64,000 nucleotides of DNA from Hepsetus odoe (GCA_017165825.1 CM029384.1:2073005-2137004), one strand, 5' to 3'; shown: positions 49,473-63,786, counted from the first letter of the stretch. Translations and numbers: made by a program. The notes: a model not told the origin generated them from the letters alone.

Positions 49473-49532
<60 letters not shown>
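49473..49532 (+). repeat. (CA)n microsatellite
   Basis: About 30 uninterrupted CA units after a CGCGCA lead. Confidence 0.97.
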
Positions 49533-49534
<2 letters not shown>

Positions 49535-49675
49535 CTGAATCACAACAGATGATGATGTTTACACTAAATGCTAAATGACCCTAATGGGATGAAAAAAAAA
49601 TTCAAATATCACACATGAATGCTGCCCAAAATGGACAAAATATGGGAATGTTTCTATGTAATTCAGCCACGATTC

Positions 49676-49838
49676 TTCTTTTTCTTTCGGCTGCTCCCGT
49701 TTAGGGGTCGCCACAGCTGATCATCCTATTCCATTTCTTCCGGTCTTCTGCATCTTCCTCCTACAAACCGACCACCTGCATGTCCTCTCTCACCACGTCC
49801 AGAAACCTCCTCTTTAGTCTTCCTCTTCTCCTCTTTAA
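49676..49838 (-). repeat. RTE-like LINE 3' end
   Basis: TTCTTCTTTTTCTTTCGGCTGCTCCCGTT at the left is the complement of the typical RTE-type 3' end with its AAG-rich tail (GGGAGCAGCCGAAAG). It continues through CATGTCCTCTCTCACCACGTCC into sequence shared with 20590-20700. A 5'-truncated insertion. Confidence 0.78.
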
Positions 49839-51939
49839 AAAATATGAAGAAAAGTGGAGATGCTCAAGACGGTCTGTACCTTAAGCATTTTAAAATCCAG
49901 CAAAATTGACGATAGAAGCCCTTTAATGTATGGCAGGCCATCAATTTAAATGTGATGCTTAATAACTTGTCCAAATAGTGGAGCCACAGACAGTAATGAG
50001 ATTTACATGCACGTCTACAGATCGACAGGAGATGGAAATGCGTTATATTCCTCCAATACTATCACATGCATTAACACCCCAAATAGCTTTTCTTACTATG
50101 CAAAAACAGGAAGTCTGAAACCAATTCCAACCGATTAGCACAGGTGAAAACACGCTGCGGGCTTGCCGTGGTATGTTTCCATAACCGATACAGTGATGCT
50201 TTCATTCCTGTTGCGTACGCTCCTCCTAGAATCTGTTTACAACACCACATTTTGCTTTTCTTTTTAACAGATTAATCCACATTTAAAGCCACCTTTAGAG
50301 TTTTCATCTGTTTTTGAAGCATTTTTTTGGTTTCGAAAAGTGGAAGGAAACCCTAAACCTAACTTACAGCAAATAAAAAGTTTCACAAAAGACTACAGTA
50401 AAATACCAAACAGCTTTGCGTAATTTGCAATGACTGTCAGGCAACTTTTCTGCGCTGCTGTACGTTTTCACAGATAAGGAACTCTTCTTGGTTTGAAAGG
50501 AAATGGCCCAGACTAACATTTTGCAGCAGCGTTTAACCATCTCGTGCAAGGCCGAAGGTTGAAGTCGCTCGGTTCCTCATACTGACGGCACAAAACCATG
50601 AGAAATGCCAAGTTCTGTCAAAAATGCAACTGCAATGATTAGTGAACGGAGGTGCTAAAAGTACACATAATCCTTCTTTTAGCAGAAGTACAGATAGTTC
50701 AAGTAAAAAAAGACCTCGATCTTTAAATTTAAGGAAAATAATGAACATCATCCACACAGCTTCATGTCTTCACTTGGCCTCCTATCATTTCCTTTCAATT
50801 TTATCACTCTTTCAGGTCTTGTGATCTGCACCGATGGACACACCATCTTTGTTTTTGACCGTTTAGGCCGAGCGGTGTTGATGTTGGGAAGGTGATGTCA
50901 AATAAAAATGACGGGAGATGCACAACGCACAAGGGAAGTTCCAATTCCTGAAAACTCTACTTAAAGTATTTGCACTTTGTCCCAAAACAGTCGATTGATT
51001 GAATACTCATCAGCAATTTCATGAAGGATCGTTAGTGTAGTTTTGCCCACTAACACTGCTGCACGACTCGCCTCAACCCACTTCCTCAGCACTGAGGACC
51101 TTCTTTTCATACAGGTTTACTTCCCCAAAGAGACTTGCTGAGACTGATTTAATGAAGAGCAGAGCTTCAGTGCCCACTCTCACACACGCTCTACACCCCG
51201 CACTCGCGAGGGCAGTGTACATGTGACAGGGCTGTAGGAAAGTGTCTGCGGTTACACCAGATGTTGACTTCCTGACACAACACTTACAAGCATGGTCTGT
51301 AGTTCACACTGCAGTTTTCACAGCTGAGAGCGTACACTACCGTATGGGGACAGCTAGCGTGTTCCCCGTGCTATAAAATAAAATTCTTAATTTGTCCCAA
51401 CTTGTCAATGTGTTCTGCAAAAAAAATGTAATCAAAGCTCCTGGAAATAATCCAAAAGGGCCAGGCCAGCAAATTTGGGCTTTCTGATCCATTTTAAGCA
51501 GGCCCTTCCAAAAAGGTGTAGTAGATATTCAAGAAGAAAAATCAGCTTGAAAAAAGAAGAGGCATCCTGCCATCCCTGATGCACATCACTGGCACATCTT
51601 CAGGCCAGGGAGATCATTGATAAACAATCAGCTGTAGACTGGAGCTAACTACACGTGAAGGATTCACATTGAAGCCGTTTTTGGTTTTTGAAACAATGTG
51701 GTTGCGTACACAGCAGTCCAATAAGTCAAGCAAGTTTGAATGAAGATGAAGCTTCTTAAGTTCTAGCCATTCATCACTTTTTGTCCTGCATATTTGATCT
51801 AAAAGTAGAACACTCTCTGATGTCCCAGCAGGGAGAAACTGTGATTTCATTTCTTCCCAAACTTAAACATACTCGATGCCCAAAAATGCATTCCCTGGTC
51901 TGTAATGTGGAGAACGTGAGAACTTGAGCTCTTTCCAGA

Positions 51940-52720
51940 ATGTAACTTAGACCCTCCCTGAGTCAGACTAGTTTTCTTTCCAGGACATCCTGCACACGTT
52001 TGATCGGACTGAGATCTGGAGAACATGGAGTCATGTCCCTCAAACCAATCATGAAGAGTCTCTGCAGAGTGGCAGAGTGAATTAACCTAATGGACGAGCC
52101 CACTGCCATTAAGGAATCCCATAACCAGGTGTGTGAGAACATTAAGGTCGATGTTATGTGTCAAAGTACCATCCACAGGAATGCTCCTGTGGCTTCCCAA
52201 TGTGTTTCCTGCGGCCATCTCTTCCCCAGGTAGTGGAGGAACGTGCATTCTTCCGTCCACATTATGTAGAAAAAAAATGATTAATTCCAGGCCATCTTCA
52301 TCCACTGCTTCTTGGTCCAGTTCTGATGCAAATGCCCATTCTGGGTGCTTGCTATGGTGGACGGGGATAAGCACGGCTGCTCTAATCAATGGGAAAACAG
52401 TGATGCACTGTGTTCTGACGCTTTTCTATTCATAGCCAATGCAGACTTTTATAGTTTTTTGTGCTGCAGTATTTACGTAGAAGTCGAGCAGATAAGCTGG
52501 TCTTCGCTCCTCACGATCATCAAAAGAGCCTTGGGTGCCCGTGACTCTGTCAATGCTGTCAATCCTTAAAACACTTGATGTCGATACTAATCACCGAACT
52601 GTGAGAGCGACTCAAGCCCAGCTGTGGAGATGCTCTGAATCAGCCACTCGTCACAATCCGTCTCTCGTTAAAATCACTCAGATACTTCCCCTCGCACATT
52701 TTTCCAACCCATCCACCTCG
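51940..52720 (-). mobile_element. Tc1/mariner transposase relic
   Basis: The minus strand encodes HNVDGRMHVPPLPGEEMAAG and later LTHLVMGFLNGSGL (52087-52389), matching the middle of a Tc1-like transposase common in fish. Flanking DNA (GACTGAGATCTGGAGAACATGGAG at 52008 and TGTGGAGATGCTCTGAATCAG at 52622) corresponds to the parts before and after in the same element. Stops and shifts break the frame; the terminal inverted repeats are not evident. It is inactive. Confidence 0.75.
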
Positions 52721-53287
52721 AGAAGTTACTGTCCACACTTTTCTGTATCTATTGTACAGCTCGTATTTATATTTATCTTAGTTCTTATGCCTGTATCTAC
52801 TGTCGCACTGTTGTCTTTTCCATATATGCCACACTGCTTGCTGAGTGTCTGTTGTCTGTTGAATTTTCCCATCTTTGAGAGGCCCTTCAAGTAAGAATTT
52901 TATTGTACATGTCCCTGCATGTTGTATGAAATCTTTCTGAATCCTGAATATATGTTAACTGGTGTTTAAATGTGGTGATCCCTATGCTGCAGGTTTTCTT
53001 TACATGGACATGTTTTCTGCAGGGTGCACCACTTTACAGCATCAATCTACTGCAATAAAAGACAGAAAGTGCAATGAAAAGTTTGACTGGGCAAAAAAAA
53101 AGAAAAAAAAAAAACAACAAAAAAGAAGTTTCATAAGCATTCCGACAATGACGAAACAGGATTAAGAGTAAGAGTGAGAGAGAGAGTAACAGAGAGAGAG
53201 CGAGAAACCAACACTGATAGAGAAGGGCTCCATTTCATCTGGTGCCATCTGTCCCTTTTTGCCTTATTTGTACATAAGCAAACCAAG

Positions 53288-53292
<5 letters not shown>

Positions 53293-53363
<71 letters not shown>
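53293..53363 (+). repeat. (CA)n microsatellite
   Basis: About 35 uninterrupted CA units after a GCGCGC lead. Confidence 0.97.
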
Positions 53364-53364
<1 letters not shown>

Positions 53365-55394
53365 GGGTGCTGCTGCCCAACCGTCAAGGCTGTTTCAGGA
53401 AGTCCTGATGACACATCAGTCTTCCTGCAGCTTGCTTTATGACAGCAGACTCCATCTGCTGTCCCTGGAGACGCTAAAATGGGTCTCAGTCACATCACCA
53501 GAGTACAGATCACATCAGAGGAAACCCTGCACATGCATGGGAGCACAGAGGGTGGGGTTCATGTTTTTATGCCCCTTTTCTAATATGTTTCATGGGAAGA
53601 TGCATTTTGTGCACTAGTCTCACCTCCTCACCACACCGCACGTTTGTTTTTGTGCAGTGTGACCCATGCTGGCAAAAACACTAACTCTAAGCGGGTTGGT
53701 ACCCAAAACTACTTAAGAGACGCCATTGGTTCTCCCTCACTACAGAGCAGGCAGTTCCACTGCTGACTGGTACCCTTTGTGGCACTGGTACATCTTCAGG
53801 ACCTTCAGTGAGGGAACGTAATCCACATTAGTCCACTGCAGGAATATTTTAAGGTGAACTAACTAATCTTTCTATCCTACTGTTCCATTTTAAAACTTCA
53901 GACTATCCAGAGTTACATATCTGCCCGCTTTCTCCTGGGTAAAACGTATTTAAAGTGACCTCAAGGATCAGGAGTTCTATTTGAGGGCACATTGACACCT
54001 TGATGACAGTGTGCCTGAAGCCTGGCACTGGGCACGGCAGACTACAGAGCATCCTGGACTACATTCAGTGGCTTTCTTTAGAGATTAGAAAGGCTGAGTG
54101 CACAGACCAGCTGTGGCTCTCTGGATTTGATTTGGTAAAAAAGTTACAGTACAGTTATATTACTTCAACTAATCGTTTTCGAATCATCCTTTTTAGTTTT
54201 AAGAGGTTTTTTTTTTTTTACCAACTCTAAATCCCTATCTAAAAAGGCATACTTTAATGGTTTTGTTTTCACTCTCCATTTTCTGAACGGATAAGCAGCT
54301 CTTTTAGGTGGAAGCGATGTGCAAATGAACTCTTTCATACTAGTGGCCAAACATCATTACATCAGATAAGCGGTGGCCCTTAGCTCTGCATTTTAACAGC
54401 AAATTGCAAATGGGTGAGAGTGCTAAAACCTTACTCAGACTAAAATGTCCGGTGAAATTCTGCAAGTGCTGCAGAGAGATAATGCAATCAAATTAGCAGC
54501 TCCGCATATTCTGTCCGAGTGCTATGTTTTTGACTGCGCTGCTATTTTAAGAACGGTTTGGATCCAAACAGGCACAACACCAAATTTAGTATTAGCTTTT
54601 GGCCTACTCGCTTTCATAACAGCCACTCAGAGTGGCTGCATTTATCGGTGGCTTCATCTTCAACTTCTGACCTCAGAGCACTTAGGAGTCCCAATCAGGT
54701 GTCCCCTTTTTTATCTGATCAAATTTCAAAGCTGCAGTTGCAACAAACAGCGTGTTTTCTAGTGTATTCCCAACCAGCGGTACCACGAAGATCTTTATTA
54801 AAGATGAACTCTAGTGACATTTCATCTATTATGTGCAATCACACTCTGTCCAAAGAAATATTGATTTAAAGTAAATATGCTTGAAGTACTCAAGTAAATT
54901 GGATCACAGTGTCTGCATTCGACTCAATAGTGCTATAAAGCTTTTTGCTCTGCTGACTTGGGACACTCGGCCCAATTTTCCTGCCCAAAATATTCCTCCA
55001 CAGCTACTGTGTTGAATGCACGAAGGTGTGTTTTCGCCGAAAACATTCCACATTTAAATTCGGGACATGCACATTGAGTCCTAACATTGCTCGGGGTTGC
55101 CCTCTCACACAGGTAGCGCAGGAAGAGATTTAACACGTTGGACGTACTGTCATCCAAAGGGAAATGTGCTCGTGCAAACAGCTCAAACAGGTAAAGTCTA
55201 GAAAAATTCAGGACTGCACTGCATGTGTTAAAGGGCTTTAGAAAAGAAAAAAGAGCTGCCCACTGAAATGTGTTGCTTGCTCTTTTTAACAAATTTACAC
55301 TCCATATTCCCTCTAACTGGACTATTCTGGATTATCTGTGATAAGTATAATACATTTTATACCTTAAATTTGTCCCACATGAAAGGGGTTAATT

Positions 55395-55636
55395 TGAAAG
55401 TGCAATGAAAGTGACTGTCATTTTGAAACCCAGCACACAGTGAAACAACGAAAAGCAACCTCCGCTTTTCACCCATACACACCGTGCAGCAGGGGGCAGC
55501 TATTTAAAACACCCGGGGGGCAGGGAATGGGACTGTACCCTGCTCAAGGGTACCTAAGGGCAACCTACTAATCTGAAATTTGAACACACGACCTTCCCAT
55601 ATTGCTAGTCTTTAACCACAAGGCCACCGCTTCCCC
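55395..55636 (-). repeat. Family A SINE, reversed
   Basis: Tail GAAAGTGCAATGAAAGTGAC, GTGCAGCAGGGGGCAGCTAT in the body, right end AAGGCCACCGCTTCCCC. It is followed at 55643-55725 by a tRNA-like 3' half in the same orientation (GGGACTCGAACCCACAATCC), probably part of another tRNA-headed SINE. Confidence 0.85.
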
Positions 55637-56807
55637 AAAGACACTCGCACCTGAAGTCGTCCCAGATGGGACTCGAACCCACAATCCTCAGCTCCGAAGG
55701 CTAAGAGGGGGCAGCCATATCTAGCAGCTAGGGAGCAGGAGATGATAACTTGATCAAGCTAACCTCGGAGCAACCGTCTGACGTTTAAAAGTAGAACAAT
55801 TAAAAAATAAAGCCTGGAGTCAGGATGAGGTGCACAGAATCAGTGCGCCATAAAATAAATAAATGTTTTTTGGACAGTTTTCCTGAGACTATAGCAGCTG
55901 CTTCTTCATGGTTTTATGGATGAATATGGTTCTCACAAATGAAAATGGTAAGATATGCGAAAAAGCCCATATTGCCCCTCAAAATCTACCTCCTCTCCAG
56001 GTTTTATATTGACTGTTGTTGAAGATTTGAATGATGTTTATGCAGGTATTTGCAGCTGGAATGCATCTTTAAAAGGGAAAGTCATTGCAATTTGCCACAC
56101 AGGTTTGCTCATCATGCTGCAACATTATTTGTATCCCATCCCGTATTGTGTCAACCATCCATCCTGCTCAGTAAATGTAGAGATAGCACAACTGGCAGAC
56201 AATAAAAAAGGCTATGCTGTTAAATCCACTGGTTAAACAGGTGCTGTGAGCCTGAGCCCTCCATCACTGATCTGTTTCAGACTGTTTTCCCACTTGCTTC
56301 CTCATTCATCCCGCTCCCCTTCCCTCCCGCCATCTATCGTGCTTGCCCGTCACTCTTTATTAACCAACCACTCTACAGTGAGGCTGTGGACGATCCCCTA
56401 ATCTCATTACTTCTACAAATCCCATCACTTGCTCCCCAAGGGTCCCTTCTGTGGATCCAGACAGGCACGGTAACAGTAAAGGGGTTCAGTGGGGTCACCG
56501 TATCCTGCCTAGTCTCACAAGCCAGATTAATGTCTGTTGTAAGAAGATACCAGTGAATTTTATGCCTAAAAAAAAACTAAAAACTAATATCTCCCCTGCT
56601 CCTCAGTTCTAGGTTAATGTTTTTCTTTAACATGCTCTGGGACACATTCAGGATTAATTACAAATGCACGTTGCATTGAGAAAGGCAGATCCTCCACTAA
56701 ATCTACCAAAAAAATCCCTCAACACACTCATCTACTGGCTTACATCCATAACTAAACAAGTATGAACAGGATTTGTTTATGGTAGTTGATTCGATCTCGA
56801 AGCATCA

Positions 56808-57043
56808 AGTGAAAGTGAAAGTGACTGGCCACGTCATCGTGAAAAGCAACACAGCACAACAACGAAATTCAACCTCTGCGTTTCACCCATACACACGCGT
56901 GCAGCAGGGGGCAACTATTGAAAGCGCTTGGGGAGCAGTGACAGGGACGGTACCTTGCTCAAGGGTACCTCAGCGCAACCTACTGGTGAGGGAACCGAAC
57001 CCACAATCTTCCGATCTGCCCTAACCACTAGGCCACCGCTGCC
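56808..57043 (-). repeat. Family A SINE, reversed
   Basis: Tail AAGTGAAAGTGAAAGTGACTGG, GTGCAGCAGGGGGCAACTAT in the body, right end CACTAGGCCACCGCTGCC. Well preserved. Confidence 0.87.
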
Positions 57044-58424
57044 ACGAAGGGATTAAAGGCATGAAAGTTGCTTTTTCAGTGCAGCTCTGAGACAATTGCC
57101 GTGGGAAGTTACGTTCTATTGACATATTCAGGGAAAACATTTTTCTCTGGTGATGCTGAAAGCAAGCTAGGTCTGTCTCCCTCATTTATGAGCTGCTGTT
57201 CATCCATCACTTTCTCTTCATAAGATGCACCATTATGTTGAAACAAAGTGAGAAGAGAGCTGGAGAGAACAGGGTCAAATCTGTGCAAGACAAAAGCAAG
57301 ACAAATTTAAGCTAGAATGTGGGAACCTCTACTTTTGTGAAACACCACATCAGCATGCTAATCTTAGCCGGAAGGAGGTGTCGTTTCTCCCGGAGATCTT
57401 TAGAAACATGACTGGTATGACTTCTTCATCCAACAGCCAGGTGTCACGCTGCATCAGGTCTTTACAGTTTAGCGTGAAGCCACAGAACTCGGATGTGAAA
57501 CTCCACACCCTGAAGGCTGAGAAATGTATGGCGTCTGATCAAGCTTAAAGAACCAATGTCCTTTCAGCAAAAGAACATGCCTGTTACCATGGGAACACAA
57601 AGTACTAAATTCCACATCTCTTTGCTATCCATCAGCTTCCCAGCACTGGAGTTCACATGTGTCTCAAAACAGAAACCTAAAGGCCTGGATGATAAATCAC
57701 CAGGTAGGTTAATCCCCAAGCTGGGCTTTGTTTTGCACACAGTCTTGACTTCAGTTATCTGGCTAACTGAGAAATCGGTTTAGTGAAATCCCTCCCTTCT
57801 GGGTGACTATGACCAAGAGCACGGTGTCACTACACCGGCTCTTTACGGACTCTTTAGTGGTACTGACATTTACAGGAAGTACTCAGATAAGTTTACTTTG
57901 CAGGAATTCATTGCCCACCTTCTACTTCACACTGCTTCTGAGCCTACCTGAGGCCACAGGTACACCTCATCGATCTGAAAACAAACAAAAGATCACCCCC
58001 TTATTGGCCAATAGTGAGGCATGTTGAAACGCACTGGAGAAACTCAAGCTGGGCGTCCAGCAACCGCCTGCCTGCTTTTGATATTATTGCTCTAAAAGGC
58101 ATGCGTTACATAATCACAGTGTATATGCAGCACCACAGACCTGAAGCAACAAGTTCCATCTGGTTTGGATGGGATCTATGGAATTTAACATGATAGGATG
58201 ACACCTTTGGGGCTTTTGGCATCTCTATGACGGGGACGTGCAGGGTCCACAAAGGGAATAAATGCTCATATTTCGACATTACTGATATTGAGATGCGGTT
58301 TCTGGGCAGAGATCAACCCAAATCCTGGTACCGACTCCTCCGTCAGGAGACTCTCGTTGACCATCAATGCATAATAAGGGCTGGCCGGACTAAAATAATT
58401 TACTTTTATTCGATTAACAAATAA

Positions 58425-58610
58425 AGGTTCTAGGTTTGATTCCCAGGCGGGGCAGCCTGGGTCCAGCGTGGAGTTTGCAAACTTGCTCCCTAGGGTGTTT
58501 CAGCTCCTGCAAAAGGATGACAGCCAGTCCAGGTTTCACCCTATGATCACTGGGAAGGCCTTCAGGACCCCCTGGTTAGGAAAACAGCTCAGATCAACTA
58601 ACAACTAGCT
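58425..58610 (+). repeat. tRNA-headed interspersed repeat with LINE-like tail
   Basis: GGTTCTAGGTTTGATTCCCAGG resembles a degenerate B box. GTGGAGTTTGCAAACTTGCTCC and GATGACAGCCAGTCCAGG follow, and the end is CCCTGGTTAGGAAAACAGCTCAGAT, the 3' signature shared with 42525-42570 and 62530-62617. The three appear to be one SINE family with its partner LINE tail. Confidence 0.65.
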
Positions 58611-60744
58611 TCAAATCAACAAATAAAATCGTAGAAACGCTCATCTGGAACAATAATTGGTGAAGATGCTCACAGCGTACACTAAAAAGAGTTGGTTTGA
58701 GGGTTTACTGGCAAACTGCAGCCTTTTGCAATGTCAGTATTGCAAAAGTGAAGATCGGGTTTACTGATAAACTACGTATTGCGTTCAGCCCTCCTAAATG
58801 CATCAGAATGACTGGAATGACTGTGGTCTATGAGAAAACTTCACACATCAATTTGAAAAGCCAAATATTAGTTGTTCTTTAATTAAGTCACATTAAGAGA
58901 GAGCAAATGTAATATTCCAGGCGTTCTATTTTTCGTCATAGTCTACAACAGGGCTGAGCAAATAAACCTTTTTGTATAAAAATTGCAATTTGAAAGGATG
59001 CAGTTTTCAAATTACAATTTTAATGGTCCTACATCGTCCAGGTTTCACATCGCGAAGGTCTAACTGGGGGAGCTAATTAACAAATGAAAAGTCTTAATAA
59101 TGCAGAGCTAGTGAACACGCACTGAACTGATATAAGTGCTAAAGTCTGATATTTGTGTTCATTTAAAGATTAATAATCACATTCAAACTGCAATTTTCCT
59201 CAAATCACTCAGCCCTTATCTACATTTAAAAAGCATTGTCTGAAAGTCAGTCGAATTGAGTTTGTGTAGTACTTAGATTCATTCAGAGCAATCAGAAATA
59301 AGAGAAAACTGCTGTGTGTGGGAAAATATATCCACAACTGGCAGCCAGAATGTTCATCCACAGCCAAGGAGGAAAAAAAGAGCTTTTGACCTGGACCTTC
59401 ATTAAATTAATGAAAAAATAAATCACGTTTAGTTGCATTATTGTTTCTAAATCATTCGTACCTAATTTGTATAATGTATATACACGTAAATGTTATATCA
59501 TATATTATATTAAATGCATCAGACAGGCTTGTCCAGGCACATGGTCTAGACAGGATGTCATTTCGGTTTCCACAGTAAAACATTTGTCGAAACCAGAAAA
59601 ACCTAAAAGCGACAGTCAGTCTCAGAATCTAAACTGAGCTGATCTTACGTTCCTTTGTTCAGACCAACAAAAATACCTCCATGCCCAAACTTATCTATGG
59701 GTTCTCCAGGCTGCAAAGGTCTATAAGCCTAGCTGGGGTTTACATGGAGGTTTCCACTGAATCTATAACACTAGAACACTCCTCTTTCTCTCGCTCTCTC
59801 CATGTAAGGGGACTTTCAGTCAAAAAAAATGCCATTATCAGCCTGTACAGGCTGTCCCAGAGTCCTGGCAGGCATAATTTCATTACTAAGGGACTCTAAG
59901 AATAGTCAGAAGAGAGAAAGCCACAACTTACGTAACAGAGCCTTAGTATAAACTCCCTGGCCATTTTATTGGAAACCCCTCCCTAACAGCTCTGCTTCGG
60001 TTCGGTTTATTGGCCACTTCTGGGTTAGAAGTTAAATGAAATGTGTAGGACAAGAAGAACCAGCGCATTCAGCAATAAGAACATAAATAATATAATAGTA
60101 AATAAATATGTGGATATATTATTTTTACATAGTCCATGGTACGCACCAGGTTACTGTACCTGTAAAACTGAGTACAGGATAAATAAATCATCTTGAATCT
60201 CGAAACAAGGATCCCTCCAAACAAGTCTGGAGAAAATGGTGCAGGAACTGCTCAGATTACAAATCTGCAACCAGGTGTTCAACGAAAGCCTAAGGTTTCA
60301 ATGGTTACAAATATTAGTTTTCTGCACAGATACTGGGAAATCTCCTGCAAAAAGAATTTTAGGCCCTTTTCATGGGGAAGTGATTTTTCTTAACTTGCTT
60401 TTAAACAACTCTTTGTTGTGATTTTACCAAAACTTTTTAAGATATTTCCCTTTTCCGCCTTCAGCAGTGGTCACACTGGATTATAAACTGTCTCTAAAAC
60501 GGGGTGGGGAAAGCAGGCAGGGGAGTAATGGTACCCAAGGATATGTTTCACCTCCTGTGCCCACCACCCCCTCTGAGAACCTCAATAACACCACATTTCA
60601 TTTTGAAATGATCCATTACGATTTCTGATTTACGTCCACTTATCAGAGAGCACATTAAAGTACTGCCTAAAGGAGCTTTCTTGTATTTTTAGTTTTTATT
60701 GAGGAATATTTCTCCAGCCTTCCAGAAAAGCAAAGTTTTTGGCT

Positions 60745-60840
60745 CTCGTTTTCAGTGCAATTCCTGTACCTGTGCAGTTTCAGAAGATAGTTGGAGAGTT
60801 GGTAAAGCCACACAGTGACCTACGAAAGAATCTTTCAAGC
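60745..60840 (+). repeat. Dispersed repeat related to 36390-36480
   Basis: CTCGTTTTCAGTGCAATTCCTGTACCTGTGCAG and later TAAAGCCACACAGTGACCTACGAAAGAATCTTTCAAGC parallel 36390-36475 (CTCATTTTCAGTCCAGTCTCTGTACCTGAGCAG ... TAATCCACACAGTGATCTACGTCTGAACCTTCAAGC). Same orientation, 24 kb apart; an element of unknown class. Confidence 0.72.
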
Positions 60841-61339
60841 TGATGTAGAGCTTCATGTACCGGTTGCCTTCATTTCCAACAATGAGAAAATGAGCATATT
60901 TGGCTATAATTCAAGCAGAGGGATTATATATATATAAACTTTTAATTAAGGAGATACTCAAAGACTGAGTATCTGCCTTGTCATGTTTGGGGAGGCACAA
61001 TTACTCAGTTATAACAGATTAGCTACTTATGCATTCACTATCACTATACTAGCTCAGAACTCATTTCTGCGTGCATGCTGAACTGTTTATAAATGGCAGG
61101 ATTAATCAGTTAGCCACCGAATGGATCACTAGATTATTGAATTACTAATATAATCAATAGTGACAGTCTGAACTCAACCTATCAAAAACATTAGAACTCT
61201 CCTAAAGTCTGACCGACCCAAGTAACCGGGCTGAGTAATATAATACAGACATGGCGGCACACTGTAAAAAATACAAGGTGCTGAAGGTTACTGGACATAT
61301 TTAAGCAAGGTCAAGTTTTGCACCTTAATTATTGTGTTT

Positions 61340-61445
61340 TTCCCAGAAAAAGTCAAGTAGGATTTTATTGTCATTTCAGTCATATACACAGTAGATAGTG
61401 AAACGAAACAGCGTCCCTCCAGGACCCTGGTGCTACACACAAGAC
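61340..61445 (+). repeat. Dispersed repeat, copy 2
   Basis: AAGTCAAGTAGGATTTTATTGTCATTTCAGTCATATACACAGTAGATAGTGAAACGAAACAGCGTCCCTCCAGGACCCTGGTGCTACAC; partner of 23245-23345. AT-rich start and moderate divergence suggest an old interspersed family. Confidence 0.72.
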
Positions 61446-63286
61446 AGAAGACACAACATCAGACACAAGACAAGGCAACAAGTGCAGACAACAGACAGTA
61501 TTTTCATCCGTCAGAGGGCCGCAGTGTTATAGAACAAAGCAGCCCAGGTTGTTGGGCAGTGTAGCAGTGTAGCGGAGCAGCATTATCAGTAAAGTGCAAA
61601 GGGCAAATTTCTACCTGTTCATAATCATAATTAAAGTAAAGGAAGCCTGGACTCTGGACGGGGGACAGAGTCAGTCCATCCAACCTGCAATGGAACATGG
61701 GGGAACTAAATAAAGGGGTGGACTTGTTGACCGGGAAGTGCAAGCTAGTGGGTGAAACTGGAGACCGAAAAAGTTGGGCAGAAAATCAAAAGCCTTGCTA
61801 CCACACATGAAGCAGGTGTGAATTTGTTTTTACACCAAAGTACTCCTTCAAATAAACAGTGGAGCAAACCCACATGGACAGCAGGTTGGAGGAATACGGC
61901 AGGACGGCGGGTAATCGAACACAGAGCAGGCAGTACTGAAGCTCCACTCACAGCAGCTACGTTACAGTAAAGAGTGAACACTGTATTCTACCAACACAGA
62001 CGTCTGCTCACGACCCTCAACCTGCAGGAGGCTGGGGAGAAAAGAAGTCGATTCACGAGGCACTCATGCTTTAGAGGAAGCCACACAAACGCTCACAAAA
62101 AACCCTCTCAGCTCAGTATTTGGCAAAGATGTTTCCCCAGAGCTGCTGATGAAGATGATGACGGCCCAACGGAGCCAATTTAGAGCTCTCGGTGTACATA
62201 TGTTTGTTCAGACGTTCTGCTGCCAGATGGCCGTTTCAGACTCCCACTTTTCAGTCGTCTTTGCAGAGCAAAGGCTAATGAGGCACCCCATAAAAGAAGT
62301 GGTCCATCTGAGGAGGTTTTAAACAACTCTCTGAGGCCTAATAGGTTCATTAGCAGACCGAGCTGGACAATAGGCCGAGCGGCGATGAAGAGATTCACAC
62401 AGAATCAAATCTTTGCCACAAAGGAATACAGTCTTAGTCTACATCATATGTCCTGAGTCAGGCAACAAATTCAGTAAAAATAAAATGAAGTGTAATCTGA
62501 GAGCTGATGCTTTCTGGGACACAGCAGTAAAAGACAAACACCCTGGACAGCACTGGGACAGACTACAGCATACTTGCCACCCTAGTTAGGATAAGTGGCT
62601 ACGATGATGGATGGATTTTTATGGCCTATAATATATCAGCCTGCACATTTCCTCTATTTTCACAAAAAACAAAATAGCATGACAAATCACTGATCAGGGA
62701 TCAGTTAACCACATCCATGTTCCCTGTGACAGACAGCAGGGTGTACGGTGTGAACAGATATCAGTTTGGCAGTCGTGTACTGTGTCCAGTTTGCCCTGCC
62801 CCTTCATGCTGAATTTTTAAAGAGGGTATGAGGCTGGATTGCTTCTTAAGGACACAGCAACCAAAAATAAAATTAAACCCAAAGAAATACTACTGGGTGG
62901 AGGGAGAGTACAGAAAAGTGCAGGTCTTTTCATGGACATTCATTACCAGCATGTGAAAAAGTGAAGTGAAGTGTTTGGGCTGATTAACACAAGGCACAGT
63001 TCCAGTTCATCACCTCTTAAACACGCTCTCCCTCCATTTCTCTGTTTACCTCTCCCCTTTTACTTTCACTCTTCTTTTTGTCCTTTCCCTCACTTTCTCT
63101 CTCTCTCTCTCACAATCACAATCACACGCATGCACATTTACTAGTGTGATTAAGTCACACATCCTCAGAAAGTGAAGTCACTTTCAAAAAATAAACCCGA
63201 AACAGACCCGGGGACCCCAAAGCGTCACCCCCCCCCCCCCCCCTGAGAGAGAGATACCACCCTTCCCACACTGACCCGGCCTGAAG

Positions 63287-63786
63287 NNNNNNNNNNNNNN
63301 NNNNNNNNNNNNNNNNNNNNNNNNNNNNNNNNNNNNNNNNNNNNNNNNNNNNNNNNNNNNNNNNNNNNNNNNNNNNNNNNNNNNNNNNNNNNNNNNNNNN
63401 NNNNNNNNNNNNNNNNNNNNNNNNNNNNNNNNNNNNNNNNNNNNNNNNNNNNNNNNNNNNNNNNNNNNNNNNNNNNNNNNNNNNNNNNNNNNNNNNNNNN
63501 NNNNNNNNNNNNNNNNNNNNNNNNNNNNNNNNNNNNNNNNNNNNNNNNNNNNNNNNNNNNNNNNNNNNNNNNNNNNNNNNNNNNNNNNNNNNNNNNNNNN
63601 NNNNNNNNNNNNNNNNNNNNNNNNNNNNNNNNNNNNNNNNNNNNNNNNNNNNNNNNNNNNNNNNNNNNNNNNNNNNNNNNNNNNNNNNNNNNNNNNNNNN
63701 NNNNNNNNNNNNNNNNNNNNNNNNNNNNNNNNNNNNNNNNNNNNNNNNNNNNNNNNNNNNNNNNNNNNNNNNNNNNNNNNNNNNNN
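63287..63786. other. Assembly gap (500 N)
   Basis: Exactly 500 N, the usual placeholder for a gap of unknown size. A C homopolymer at about 63229-63243 lies just left of it, a typical place for an assembly to break. Frames that run through it are meaningless. Confidence 0.99.

Larger units (their letters stand above)
46729..63786. other. Long repeat-rich region right of limd2
   Basis: About 17 kb with no supported exon. Contents: AGGAC minisatellite (46989-47035), CA microsatellites (47592-47677, 49473-49532, 53293-53363), SINE copies (48730-48910, 55395-55636, 56808-57043), an RTE-like 3' end (49676-49838), a Tc1-like relic (51940-52720), dispersed repeats (58425-58610, 60745-60840, 61340-61445) and a 500-N gap. 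The limd2 first exon and promoter presumably lie within it. Confidence 0.6.
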